Below, one piece after another: positions 41,848 to 50,667 of a stretch of 58,357 bases of DNA. The position numbers were made by a program, and so were the translations under genes. Source of the DNA: Cupriavidus lacunae. Its GTDB lineage: Bacteria > Pseudomonadota > Gammaproteobacteria > Burkholderiales > Burkholderiaceae. Below the pieces are notes generated by a model that saw only the letters and a program-made list of their open reading frames with translations, was not told the DNA's origin and did no database searches. The DNA is taken from the NCBI RefSeq assembly GCF_003353055.1, contig NZ_QKWJ01000045.1:399-58755 (forward strand), given 5' to 3'. Every line of letters starts with the position of its first letter. Within the stretch, counting starts at the first letter, position 1.

Positions 41848-43191
41848 TCACTTTTCCCCAAGGCGGCCGGCGGTCTCCGGAACGATCGCCGCACCGGCCA
41901 GGTAAATGGCAGTGACCACCGCGACGAAGATCCCCAGCACTTTTGGCAGGTCGGCAGGGGTGCTCGCGCACAGCGACGCAATCGTCGGCATCATGCCGCC
42001 GATGGCAAAGCCGATATTCCATGACAGGCCAGTCCCCGTGGCACGGATGCTGGTGGGGAACCGTTCGTTCAGGAAAATGAGGATCGGAGCAAAGCCCATG
42101 CTGCCCAGCATCGCCAGCGCCACGGCATACATGCCAAGCGTGGTGACATCCGGCACCGCGGGCATCCGTTGGTAGATCAACGGCAGCAGCACGACGTTCA
42201 AGGCGCCGATCAGCAGGAAGGATCGCTTGCGACCAATCAGCGTGCTGAGGTGACCGGCAAATATCGATGCCACGATAACGCCGACACTGCTGGCCATCAG
42301 GATGGCCGCGGATGCGCCCGCCGGTGCCTTCACCACGACCTTGAGGAAGGTCGGCAGATAGCCTGAGGTCAGGTAGTAGGCGCTGCCACCGCCGATCGTG
42401 AGCAGGATGTTGACAACAAGGACGCCGCGGTACTTGCTGGAGAACAGGACACGTAACGGGTTCTCAACCGGAGCGGCATGTCCCTTGGCCGCCTGCAACT
42501 GCTTCCACAGCGGCGACTCCTCCAGCGAATTGAAGATGAATAGGCCGAGCACCGAGCTGATGATGCCGGAGAAGAACATGCAGCGCCAACCCCAGGTGTC
42601 GAACGCATCCCCGGGAAACAGCGCGGTCATTGCCATGTAGGTGATGGAAGCCAGCAGTGCCCCGATACCGGCGCCACCGCCGCCAACCAGCCCCGAGACG
42701 GCGCCGCGCCAGGACGGCGGCACCGATTCAGTGCCGATGGTGTGGGTGGATGCCACCACGCCGCCGACAAAGATCCCCTGTACCAGCCGCAGCAGGATGA
42801 ACAAGGCTGGCGCAAGCAGGCCCACCTGTCCCACCGTGGGCAGCAGCCCGAACGCCGCCGTGGACAAGCCAACGCCGGTAACCGCAACCACCATCGCGCC
42901 CTTGCGGCCGTGGCGGTCGGCATAGGAGCCGAAAATCGCGGAGCCGAGCGGACGCATCAGCAGCGTCACGGCAAAAGACGCATACACTGCCGCCAGCGAC
43001 AGCATGGCGTGCTCCGACGGGAAAAACAGCCTGCCGATCACCGGCGCCACGAACAGTAGGATGAACAGGTCGAACAGGTCCAGCGCCCATCCCATGCATG
43101 ACGCCGTCACGGCACCAAACACCTGGCGATTGCCCGCCGCTGGCAGCGGCTCGCTGATCGTCTCTGTACTCTTCTTTGCTACGGCTTCCAT
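41848..43191 (-). CDS. MFS transporter, probable furoate or related acid importer
   Basis: A 447-residue MFS permease of the metabolite/H+ symporter branch. The loop motif is FGSYADRHGRKGAMVVAVTG; the second-half copy is FAGHLSTLIGRKRSFLLIGA. Twelve hydrophobic segments are evident. It is the last gene of the minus-strand furoate operon, 178 bases beyond hmfE, so its substrate is likely 2-furoate or 5-hydroxymethylfuroate. The published hmf cluster of C. basilensis HMF14 also includes an MFS transporter. CTCCTTTG on the plus strand just upstream (RC CAAAGGAG) is its ribosome-binding site. Confidence 0.8.
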   Translation of the reverse strand: MEAVAKKSTETISEPLPAAGNRQVFGAVTASCMGWALDLFDLFILLFVAPVIGRLFFPSEHAMLSLAAVYASFAVTLLMRPLGSAIFGSYADRHGRKGAMVVAVTGVGLSTAAFGLLPTVGQVGLLAPALFILLRLVQGIFVGGVVASTHTIGTESVPPSWRGAVSGLVGGGGAGIGALLASITYMAMTALFPGDAFDTWGWRCMFFSGIISSVLGLFIFNSLEESPLWKQLQAAKGHAAPVENPLRVLFSSKYRGVLVVNILLTIGGGSAYYLTSGYLPTFLKVVVKAPAGASAAILMASSVGVIVASIFAGHLSTLIGRKRSFLLIGALNVVLLPLIYQRMPAVPDVTTLGMYAVALAMLGSMGFAPILIFLNERFPTSIRATGTGLSWNIGFAIGGMMPTIASLCASTPADLPKVLGIFVAVVTAIYLAGAAIVPETAGRLGEK

Positions 43192-43369
43192 TGTTGTCTC
43201 CTTTGATTTGGATCTCTGCTTGGATCATTACGGCAGCGATGGCGCGCGGGCGGTGCCTTGCCGGCAGGCGAGCGCTCCCCCGCGATGCTTGCGCCGTGGC
43301 AGCGGGCATCGTTATCCGGTCAATTCGTCCGGGATGCGGGCGGCCTTGCCGGCGCGCCCGCGATTTGCA

Positions 43370-44185
43370 TCAGCTGCCGCGGAACGCCGGCTTGCGCTTG
43401 CCGTGGAACGCTTCCACGCCTTCGCGGAAATCGTCCGAGCTGCGCAGGCGGCTGTAGCAATGCCCTTCCAGCTCGATGGCGATCGACAGCGGCGCATCCT
43501 CGGTGTCGTTGAGCAGCTTCTTGGCGGTGCGCTGCGCCAGCGGCGAGAAGCCGCGCAGCTCGTCGACCAGCGCATCGGTGGCGGCTTCCAGCTCGGCGTC
43601 GGCCACGCATTCCACCGCGATGCCCCACTCGTAGGCTTCTTTGCCCGAGATACGGCGCGAGCGCATCACAATGTCCTTGGTGCGGCCGATGCCTACCATC
43701 TTCTGCAGGCGCGCCGAGCCGCCCGAGCCAGGGATCTGCCCGAGCTTCTGCTCCGGCAGCGCGTACTGCGTGGTCTCGGTGGCGATGCGGAAGTCGCAGG
43801 CCAGCGATAGCTCAAAGCCCACGCCGAAGCAATAGCCGCGGTTGGCGGCAATCACCGGCTTGCTGCAGCGCGCCGGCGCCGCCACGTTCCAGGCCAACTG
43901 CGAGACGTGCTCGGGCGAGGCCTCCAGGAAGCCCTTGATATCGCCGCCGCTGGAAAAATGCTCGCCCTGCGAGCGCAGCACGATCACGCGCACGCGCTCG
44001 TCGGCATCCAGTGCTTCGATGGCAGCGCGCAGCTGGTCGCGCGCCGCCATGGCGATCACGTTGTACGGCGGACGGTGCAGGATGATGTCCGCGCGCTCGC
44101 GCGCGGCATTGATCTCCACGGAGAAGCCGTCGAGCTGTTGCAGGCGTTGCTGGTCGGGATGGATCAGTTCGGTTACCTGGGTCAT
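43370..44185 (-). CDS. hmfE: HmfE-like 2-oxoglutaroyl-CoA hydrolase (enoyl-CoA hydratase fold)
   Basis: A 271-residue crotonase-fold enzyme. The oxyanion-hole strands are HFSSGGDIKGF and ANRGYCFGVGFELSLACD, and EQKLGQIPGSGGSARL lines the active site. In the furoate pathway HmfE hydrolyses 2-oxoglutaroyl-CoA to 2-oxoglutarate, feeding the citric acid cycle. The assignment comes mainly from its place directly after hmfD in an hmfABCDE-ordered operon; by sequence alone it would be a generic enoyl-CoA hydratase. Three bases separate it from hmfD. Confidence 0.75.
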   Translation of the reverse strand: MTQVTELIHPDQQRLQQLDGFSVEINAARERADIILHRPPYNVIAMAARDQLRAAIEALDADERVRVIVLRSQGEHFSSGGDIKGFLEASPEHVSQLAWNVAAPARCSKPVIAANRGYCFGVGFELSLACDFRIATETTQYALPEQKLGQIPGSGGSARLQKMVGIGRTKDIVMRSRRISGKEAYEWGIAVECVADAELEAATDALVDELRGFSPLAQRTAKKLLNDTEDAPLSIAIELEGHCYSRLRSSDDFREGVEAFHGKRKPAFRGS

Positions 44186-44188
44186 GTC

Positions 44189-45799
44189 TTACTCCTTGAT
44201 CGTGTCGACAGGCGTGGCGTCCGCTGCCTGGTTGGGGTTGGGGTTGGGGTTGAGATTGAGGTCAGGATTGCGGGAATGCGAGGCCGGCTCGTACTCGCCG
44301 GCGGAGAGCTTGCGGCGCAGGATCTTGCCGACCGGCGACTTGGGGATCTCCTCCACGAAGACGTAATCGCGCGGGCGCTTGAAGTTCACCAGGTCCGAGC
44401 CGCGGCAGTAGGTATCCAGTGCCTGCGCATCGACGTTGCCGCGCGACTTGACGAAGGCCACCACCTTCTGGCCCCAGCGCGGGTCTGGCACGCCGGCCAC
44501 CGCCACTTCTTCCACCGCCGGATGCAGCGACAGCACCGACTCGATATCGACCGGCGAGATGTTCTCGCCGCCGCTGATGATCATGTCGTCGACCCGGCCG
44601 CTGACGAAGAGGTCGCCCTCGGCGTCGAAGTAGCCGGTGTCGCCGGTGAAGTACCAGCCGTCGCGCAGCGACTTGGCGTTGGCGTCGTCGCGGTTCCAGT
44701 AGCCTTCGAAGGCCTCATCGCCGCGCAGGTCGGCGATGACCTGGCCTTCCTCACCAGTGGCCGCCAGATCGTCGGGCGAGCGGGCGTCCAGGCGCACCAC
44801 GCGCAGGCGCGTGTTGATGCCGGCGCGCCCCGCGCTGCCGGGCTTGCGGGTGGCGCGCTGGTCGATGCTGAAGGTGTACACCTCGGATGAGCCGTAGTGG
44901 TTCACAAACAGCTCCGGCTCGAAGGCCAGCGCAAGGCGGCGCAGCAGGCCGTCGCTCATCGACGCGCCGGCAAAACCGAGCTTGGTCGCGGTGCGGATCG
45001 CCGAGGGATCGAATCCCGGATCGGCCAGCAGGTCGTGGTACAGCGTCGGAACCAGGTACAGGCAGGTGATCCGGTGGGTGGCGATCTCCTTGAGCGCCTG
45101 CCCGGCGTTCCAGCGCCGCACGCAGACGAACAGGCCGTCCACCAGCGCCATCGCCAGCAGCGAGCGCACGCCCATGGTGTGGTAAAGCGGCATCACGCCA
45201 AGGGTGCGCTCGCCATGGCGATACAGGTTCTGCGCGACGTGGGCGAGCGCGGCGGCGCGCTCCTGCCGGTGCCGGCGCGGCACGCCCTTGGGCTTGCCGG
45301 TGGTGCCCGAGGTGTAGAGCATCAGCGAGACAGCGCTCGCTTCGGCCACCGGGGCGTCATGCAACGCAACGCTGTCCAGCAGCGAGGCGAACGACATCGA
45401 GCCGCCCGCCGCGCAGTCCAGCGCAATGCAGGGCACGGCCTGCGCCGCAGGGCTGGCCAGCACGGCATCGGCGCTGACCGGCTCGAACACCAGCGCCTTG
45501 ACGGCGGCATCCTGCACGCAATAATCAAGCTCCTCCGGCTTGGCGCGCCAGTTCAGGGGCACCATCACGATGCCGGCGAACTGGCAGGCCCAGTGCAGCG
45601 TGGCCATTTCCCAGCGGTTTTGCAATACGACCAGCAGGCGGTCGCCTGGTTCCAGGCCAATCTCGCGCAGGCCGGACGCGACGCAACGGATACGCTCGTA
45701 CCACTGCGCATAGGTGAGCATCAGGTCGCCATCGACGATGGCGGGCGCATGCGGGCTGCGCTCCACGCTCTGCAGGAAGGTGCGGCCGAGATCAAGCAT
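44189..45799 (-). CDS. hmfD: HmfD-like furoyl-CoA synthetase
   Basis: A 536-residue AMP-forming acid-CoA ligase. The ATP motif YTSGTTGKPKG is intact, as are the adenylate motif YGSSEVYTF, the hinge region WYFTGDTGYFDAEGDL, VDDMIISGGENISP and the catalytic Lys in SPVGKILRRK. It would activate 2-furoic acid to 2-furoyl-CoA, the first step of the Hmf pathway. Its last 25 residues are low complexity (Asn/Pro/Leu repeats from GGGTTGGGGTTGG DNA). Its 5' end overlaps the hmfC stop by eight bases. Confidence 0.8.
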   Translation of the reverse strand: MLDLGRTFLQSVERSPHAPAIVDGDLMLTYAQWYERIRCVASGLREIGLEPGDRLLVVLQNRWEMATLHWACQFAGIVMVPLNWRAKPEELDYCVQDAAVKALVFEPVSADAVLASPAAQAVPCIALDCAAGGSMSFASLLDSVALHDAPVAEASAVSLMLYTSGTTGKPKGVPRRHRQERAAALAHVAQNLYRHGERTLGVMPLYHTMGVRSLLAMALVDGLFVCVRRWNAGQALKEIATHRITCLYLVPTLYHDLLADPGFDPSAIRTATKLGFAGASMSDGLLRRLALAFEPELFVNHYGSSEVYTFSIDQRATRKPGSAGRAGINTRLRVVRLDARSPDDLAATGEEGQVIADLRGDEAFEGYWNRDDANAKSLRDGWYFTGDTGYFDAEGDLFVSGRVDDMIISGGENISPVDIESVLSLHPAVEEVAVAGVPDPRWGQKVVAFVKSRGNVDAQALDTYCRGSDLVNFKRPRDYVFVEEIPKSPVGKILRRKLSAGEYEPASHSRNPDLNLNPNPNPNQAADATPVDTIKE

Positions 45800-46370
45800 C
45801 GCAGGCCTCCTCGATAACTACGCCGGCAGCAGCATGGCGAGCCCGTGCACGGATCGCGGCTACGTCGAGCACGGCGGCCACGATGGGGGTGTAGCCCGTA
45901 CAGCGGCACAGGTGCCCGGACAGCATGTCGCGCACATGCGCTTCGCTGGGTTCCGGCACGCGTTCCAGGTAGTCCGCGCACGACATCAGAATGCCGGCCG
46001 TGCAGAATCCGCACTGCAGCGCGTGGTGGCGGCGGAAGGCCTCCTGCAGGTCGCTTAGCCCCTCGGCCGGCGCCAGGCCTTCGACGGTATCGATGGCGCG
46101 GTCCTCGGCCTGCACGGCCAGCATCAGGCACGAGCGCGCGGCTACGCCGTCGACCCGCACCGTGCAGGCGCCGCAGACGCCGTGCTCGCAGCCAACGTGG
46201 GTGCCGGTGGCGCCGAGCTCGTGGCGCAGGAAATCCGACAGCAGCTCGCGCGGCTCGCAATAGCCGCTGCGTTCGCGGCCGTTCAGGGTCAGGGTAATGC
46301 GGCGCCGCTCCTGGCGCTGCATCACCTCGGCGGGCTTGCCGGATTCGGCGCCCTTGGTGGTCTTGCTCAT
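45792..46370 (-). CDS. hmfC: HmfC-like [2Fe-2S] subunit of furoyl-CoA dehydrogenase
   Basis: A 192-residue iron-sulfur subunit of the xanthine oxidase/CO dehydrogenase family. The plant-ferredoxin cluster is bound by CEHGVCGAC with the earlier Cys in SGYCEPRE, and the second cluster by CGFC and CRC in CGFCTAGI and GHLCRCTGY. It passes electrons from the molybdenum subunit to FAD. The start at 46370 (MSKTTKG) overlaps the hmfB stop by four bases (ATGA), and its end overlaps hmfD by eight. Confidence 0.88.
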   Translation of the reverse strand: MSKTTKGAESGKPAEVMQRQERRRITLTLNGRERSGYCEPRELLSDFLRHELGATGTHVGCEHGVCGACTVRVDGVAARSCLMLAVQAEDRAIDTVEGLAPAEGLSDLQEAFRRHHALQCGFCTAGILMSCADYLERVPEPSEAHVRDMLSGHLCRCTGYTPIVAAVLDVAAIRARARHAAAGVVIEEACDA

Positions 46371-47182
46371 TTTGCCTCCTCGATCACACGCATGCCCAGT
46401 TTCCGCACCAGGTGCCGACGGTACTGCGCGCTGATATGGGCGTCGTCCTGCGCGCCCAGTTTCCAACTGAAATCGTTGATGGCCTCCTCCAGGTCCTTGC
46501 CCTGCAGGCGCGGCCAGGTTTCCAGCACCGGCCGGTCCGCCACGCCACCAACCGCCAGCGCGATGGCGTCATCGGTCACGGTGGCCGCGCAGGCCACCAG
46601 CGCAAAATCGCCGTGGCGCGCGGAGAATTCGGCAAAGCCGTAGCGCGCCCCGGGGCGCCGCAGCGGAAAGCGCACCGCCTCCACCAGCTCGTCGGGCTCG
46701 CGTGCCGTCATCAACATGCCCTGGAAGAAGCTGGCCGCCGGCAATACGCGGCGGCGCCGCGCGGCGCGCAGCACAACCTCGCCGCCCAGCGCGGTCAGCA
46801 CCAGGGGCAATTCGGCGCTCGGATCGGCATGAGCCACCGAGCCGCACACGGTGCCACGGTTGCGAATCTGGAAATGCGAAATATGCGGAAAGGCCATGGC
46901 CAGCAGCGGCACCTCGTCGGCCAGCGTGGCGCGCCATTCGACGCTGCCCTGCGTGGCCGCGGCACCCACCACCAGGTGAGCGTCTTCCACCCGCACCGTG
47001 TTCAGCTCGGCGGTGCGCGAGATATCGATCAGCAGTTGCGGCTGCGCCAGGCGCATGTTGAGCACCGCCATCAGCGACTGGCCGCCGGCCAGCACGCGCG
47101 TGCCCTCGCCGCCACGGGCCAGCGCATCGAGCGCGTGCTGCGTGGTTTCGGCGCGCAGGTAATCGAAAGCGGATGGTTTCAT
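46367..47182 (-). CDS. hmfB: HmfB-like FAD subunit of furoyl-CoA dehydrogenase
   Basis: A 271-residue CoxM-type flavoprotein. The FAD-binding motifs are VLAGGQSLMAVLNMRLAQP near the N-terminus and RNRGTVCGSVAHADPSAEL in the middle, typical of the family. A C-terminal CO-dehydrogenase flavoprotein domain (AALAVGGVADRP-like) completes it. It is the middle electron carrier between HmfC and an acceptor. Four-base overlaps with hmfA before it and hmfC after it show tight coupling. Confidence 0.88.
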   Translation of the reverse strand: MKPSAFDYLRAETTQHALDALARGGEGTRVLAGGQSLMAVLNMRLAQPQLLIDISRTAELNTVRVEDAHLVVGAAATQGSVEWRATLADEVPLLAMAFPHISHFQIRNRGTVCGSVAHADPSAELPLVLTALGGEVVLRAARRRRVLPAASFFQGMLMTAREPDELVEAVRFPLRRPGARYGFAEFSARHGDFALVACAATVTDDAIALAVGGVADRPVLETWPRLQGKDLEEAINDFSWKLGAQDDAHISAQYRRHLVRKLGMRVIEEAK

Positions 47183-50100
47183 CGACGGACTCCCAAACGG
47201 GCCAGCAGGCGGGCAAGCCAGCCTTGCGGCCGTACCGGCTTGCCGGCGGCCTGGCGGCCGAGCGATTCGAACAACTGGCGCAGCACCACCTTGGCGGCGC
47301 CTTCCAGCATGCGTCCGCCCACGGCGGCGACCTTGCCGGATACCTCGGCCTCGTAGTCGTAACTCAGGCGCGTGCCGCTGCCATGCGGGACCAGCTCCAC
47401 CAGGCCGGCGCCGCGCGCGCTGCCCAGCGAGGACATGCCGGCGCCCGCCAGCCGCAGCCGGCACGGGGGATCGAGGTCCGACAGGGCGATCTCCGCCTCG
47501 AAGCGCGCCTTGATCATCCCGACCCCTACCGTCACGTCGGCGCGGTAGTGGTTCTCGGCGGTGCGCTCCAGCGCGTGGCAGCCGGGCACCACCTTGGCCA
47601 GCGCCTGCGGGTCCAGCAGCACGGCGAAGATGGCTTCGGGCGTGGCGTCGAGATCCACCGAGCCGCGCGCGGTGAGCGCCTTGCCACTGCCCTTGCGGGC
47701 CGCGGGCACGGCGGCCTCGCGTATGGCTTCCAGCAATTCGGGGCGCGACGGTGGCGGATCGTCGAAGCCCACCATGGCCATCACCTTGGCCGGGGTCAGC
47801 GGCAGGCGGATGTCCTGCACGCCGAGCGCGTCCGCCACCGCGTTGGCGATGCAGGGGGGCGTGCTCATGTTGTTGCCCTCGCCCAGGCCCTTGGCGCCGA
47901 GCGGCGTGAAGGGGCTTGGCGTTTCCAGGTGCACGATCACCGGATCGGGCACCTCGCAGGTGGTCGGCATCAGGTAGTCGGCCAGCGTGCCGGACTGGAA
48001 GCTGCCGTCGGCGCCATAGCGGAACTCCTCCATCAGCGCCGCGCCCAGCCCCTGGGCGAAGGCGCCGCGGATCTGGCCATCGGCCAGCGCCGGGTTGAGC
48101 AGCGTGCCGGCGTCGTGCGCGGTCACGTAGCGATCGATACGCACGCGCCCCGTGGCGCGGTCGATCTCCACGCCGCACATATCGAAGGCAAAGCCGTAGG
48201 CGGCCGAGGTGTTGATGCGGTCGTTCTCATCCGGCGCTTCCAGGTTGGGCGGCGACCAGAACACCGTCTCGCGCAGGCCAGGCTCTTCTCCCGCCGGCAG
48301 CTGCTGCGGTGACCAGTGCGGCGCATTGCTGGCTACACGCGTGAACGGCAGGCCGGATTTGGGCGCGCCTTTGCGGGCAATGCGGCCGTCTTCGAACACC
48401 ACCTCCGCAGGCGTGCAGCCGAACTGCGGCGCCACGATGCGCGCCAGCTTGTCGCGCACCCGCTCGGCGGCCAGATGCACGGTGCCGGCCACCGCGCCGG
48501 CAAAGCGGCTAGAGTAATTGCCGGCGGCAACCGACCACGCATCCTTGTGGGTATCGAACTCGACGTTCACCACCACGTCGGCCGGGTCCACGCCAAGCAC
48601 GTCGGCCACGACCTGCGCGCACACGGTCATATGGCCCTGCCCGGCCGGCGTCGAGGCAATGGTGACCACCACGCCGCCGAGCAGGTCGACGCTGACCGTG
48701 GCGCTGGCGATGGCGCCGTTCTTCGGCCCCACCTTCTTGCGCGCCTCGGCCGGCATGGCGGTGGTGATATAGCCCATGTTGGACACGGACGGCTCGACGA
48801 TGGCGGCAAAGCCTATGCCATACAGCCGGCCCTCGGCGCGCGCGGCTTCGCGGCGGCACTTCAGCTCGGAGTAGCCGCCTTCTTCCAGCGCGCGCGCCAG
48901 CGCCAGCTGGTAGTTGCCGGAGTCCAGCAACGCGCCCGCGGCGGCGCGATAGGGAAAGGCATCGGCGGCAACAAAGTTGCGGCGATACACATCGAGCGGA
49001 TCGAGGCCGAGCTGCGTCGCGATGCGCTGCACCAGCCGCTCCAGGGCGAAATAAACTTGCGGGCCGCCAAAGCCACGCACCAGGCCGGTGGGCGTCTTGT
49101 TGGTCATCACCACCCGGTTGCGCACCAGCAGGTTGGGGATGTCGTAGGCGCCGGTCAGGCAGCCGTGCATGCGGTAGAAGGTGGCGGGCTCCGGCGCGCG
49201 CAAGTAGCCGCCGCAGTCTTCGACCTGGTCATAGGACAGCGCCACGATGCGGCCATCAGCCTGCACCGCGGCTTCCAGCGTGGACAGCCGCGCGGTGGCG
49301 GAGGTGGCGGCGCTGAGATGCTCGAGCCGGTCTTCCACCCACTTCACCGGTGCGCCGGCCTTGCGGGACGCCAGGCACATCAGCACCGCATAGGGAAACA
49401 CGGCCTGCTTCACGCCGAAGCTGCCGCCGGAATCGCGCGAGGCTTTGTGGCGCAGCCGGTTGGCCGGCACCTTGAGCGCCATCGCCATCACCGCATGCAG
49501 CGAGAACGGCCCCATGAAATTGGAGGTGACGTCGTAGCCCTCGTCACCGGGCAGGAACTCGGCAATCACCACGCCGCATTCGATCGGCGTGCAGGTGTTG
49601 CGCGGATAGTGCGCGGTCAGCGTGACCCGGTGCGGCGCCGCGGCAAAGCCGGCTTCAGGCTCGCCGTAGCGGAAGTGGCGGTCGCTCACCACATTTGCGC
49701 CTACGCCGGGATGCAGGATGGGCGCCTCGTCGGCCAGCGCGGCTTCGATCGATACCACCGGCTGCAGCACGCGGTAAGTGACGCGCACCAGGTCGAGCGC
49801 GTCTTCGGCCAGGGCACGGCTCTCGGCCATTACCACGGCCACCGGCTCGCCCACATAGCGCACGCGGTCCATGGCCAGCGCCCATTGCTCCATTGGCGAC
49901 TTCACGGCGACCACGAAGGGACGCGACCAGGCCGCCAGGTCGGCGCCGGTAAGCACGGCGTGCACGCCCGGCGCGGCAAGCGCGGCGGTGGCATCGATGG
50001 TGCCAAGTTCGGCATGCGCATGCGGGGAACGCACGATGGCCGCGTGCAGGGTGCCGGGCTTCACGCCCAGGTCGTCGCCATAGCGGCCACGGCCGGTGAG

Positions 50101-50217
50101 GATCGCGGCGTCCTCGAGCCGCTCCATCGCGCGGCCCACGTGACGCTGGCGCCCGGCCGCAGCGCATTCAAGGTGGAGGGCCGCTGCTGCTGCCGGCAGG
50201 CTGCGCTTGTCGCTCAT
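47179..50217 (-). CDS. hmfA: HmfA-like molybdenum subunit of furoyl-CoA dehydrogenase, fused to a CoxG domain
   Basis: A 1012-residue fusion. Residues about 25-820 form a molybdopterin-binding hydroxylase large subunit (VGRAMERLEDAAILTGRGRY, SGGSFGVKQAVFPYA, TGLVRGFGGPQVYFALERL, and the catalytic Glu in GAKGLGEGNN). About 845-1000 is a CoxG/SRPBCC domain (GSVDLDATPEAIFAVLLDPQ, then GAGMSSLGSARGAGLVELVP), usually a separate gene needed for maturation or membrane anchoring. The enzyme would hydroxylate 2-furoyl-CoA at C5. It is the first gene of the operon and divergent from the LysR gene. Confidence 0.85.
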   Translation of the reverse strand: MSDKRSLPAAAAALHLECAAAGRQRHVGRAMERLEDAAILTGRGRYGDDLGVKPGTLHAAIVRSPHAHAELGTIDATAALAAPGVHAVLTGADLAAWSRPFVVAVKSPMEQWALAMDRVRYVGEPVAVVMAESRALAEDALDLVRVTYRVLQPVVSIEAALADEAPILHPGVGANVVSDRHFRYGEPEAGFAAAPHRVTLTAHYPRNTCTPIECGVVIAEFLPGDEGYDVTSNFMGPFSLHAVMAMALKVPANRLRHKASRDSGGSFGVKQAVFPYAVLMCLASRKAGAPVKWVEDRLEHLSAATSATARLSTLEAAVQADGRIVALSYDQVEDCGGYLRAPEPATFYRMHGCLTGAYDIPNLLVRNRVVMTNKTPTGLVRGFGGPQVYFALERLVQRIATQLGLDPLDVYRRNFVAADAFPYRAAAGALLDSGNYQLALARALEEGGYSELKCRREAARAEGRLYGIGFAAIVEPSVSNMGYITTAMPAEARKKVGPKNGAIASATVSVDLLGGVVVTIASTPAGQGHMTVCAQVVADVLGVDPADVVVNVEFDTHKDAWSVAAGNYSSRFAGAVAGTVHLAAERVRDKLARIVAPQFGCTPAEVVFEDGRIARKGAPKSGLPFTRVASNAPHWSPQQLPAGEEPGLRETVFWSPPNLEAPDENDRINTSAAYGFAFDMCGVEIDRATGRVRIDRYVTAHDAGTLLNPALADGQIRGAFAQGLGAALMEEFRYGADGSFQSGTLADYLMPTTCEVPDPVIVHLETPSPFTPLGAKGLGEGNNMSTPPCIANAVADALGVQDIRLPLTPAKVMAMVGFDDPPPSRPELLEAIREAAVPAARKGSGKALTARGSVDLDATPEAIFAVLLDPQALAKVVPGCHALERTAENHYRADVTVGVGMIKARFEAEIALSDLDPPCRLRLAGAGMSSLGSARGAGLVELVPHGSGTRLSYDYEAEVSGKVAAVGGRMLEGAAKVVLRQLFESLGRQAAGKPVRPQGWLARLLARLGVRR

Positions 50218-50476
50218 GACCGGTCCTCCCGCGTGGCGGGACCCGGGCGGTCCATCTGGTTAGCGGGGATTGTGGGCCGGCACGGGAAAGCGTGTCGCGG
50301 CGCGGGGCAAACGCCCGCTGCCACTGTCTCCTGTGTCGTGCCGGTCATGCCGCCAGCATCGTTTGTTCTCATTCCTGACTCCGTTCTGCAGCCGGATCCG
50401 GTGGGCGAATCCGCCGGTTCATGCAACGTTGAACAGGAGCTTAGTGAGAATATTGTATCAGTTCTAATATTGTTTT

Positions 50477-50493
50477 TTGATTGTGTTCATCAA
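50477..50493. promoter_or_regulatory. LysR-type operator candidate between hmfA and the LysR gene
   Basis: TTGAT-TGTGTTC-ATCAA is a perfect inverted repeat with seven-base spacer and fits the T-N11-A pattern bound by LysR proteins. A -10-like TACAAT (minus strand, 50457-50452) lies about 20 bases nearer to hmfA, so the site would overlap the -35 region of the hmf promoter. The 450-base divergent spacer holds no gene. Confidence 0.55.
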
Positions 50494-50667
50494 TTCTGAT
50501 GATGCAAGACAGGGCGGTCCTTAGTGGGTGCGTGCGGCCTCACAGCATCACAGACAAAGGGTTTTCCCTAGATATCGGCCAGGTTTTCCGAGACCTGTCG
50601 CAACAAAAAAGCTGATACGCTCAGCCCCGTTATACAAATTCGTTGATACCGAATCGACCCACTTAGC

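Noticed and set aside
48316..50499. 727-codon open frame on the plus strand, opposite hmfA
   Set aside because: Translation is His/Gly/Arg-rich without domain character and is the typical antisense shadow of a high-GC gene whose sense product is clearly recognisable.
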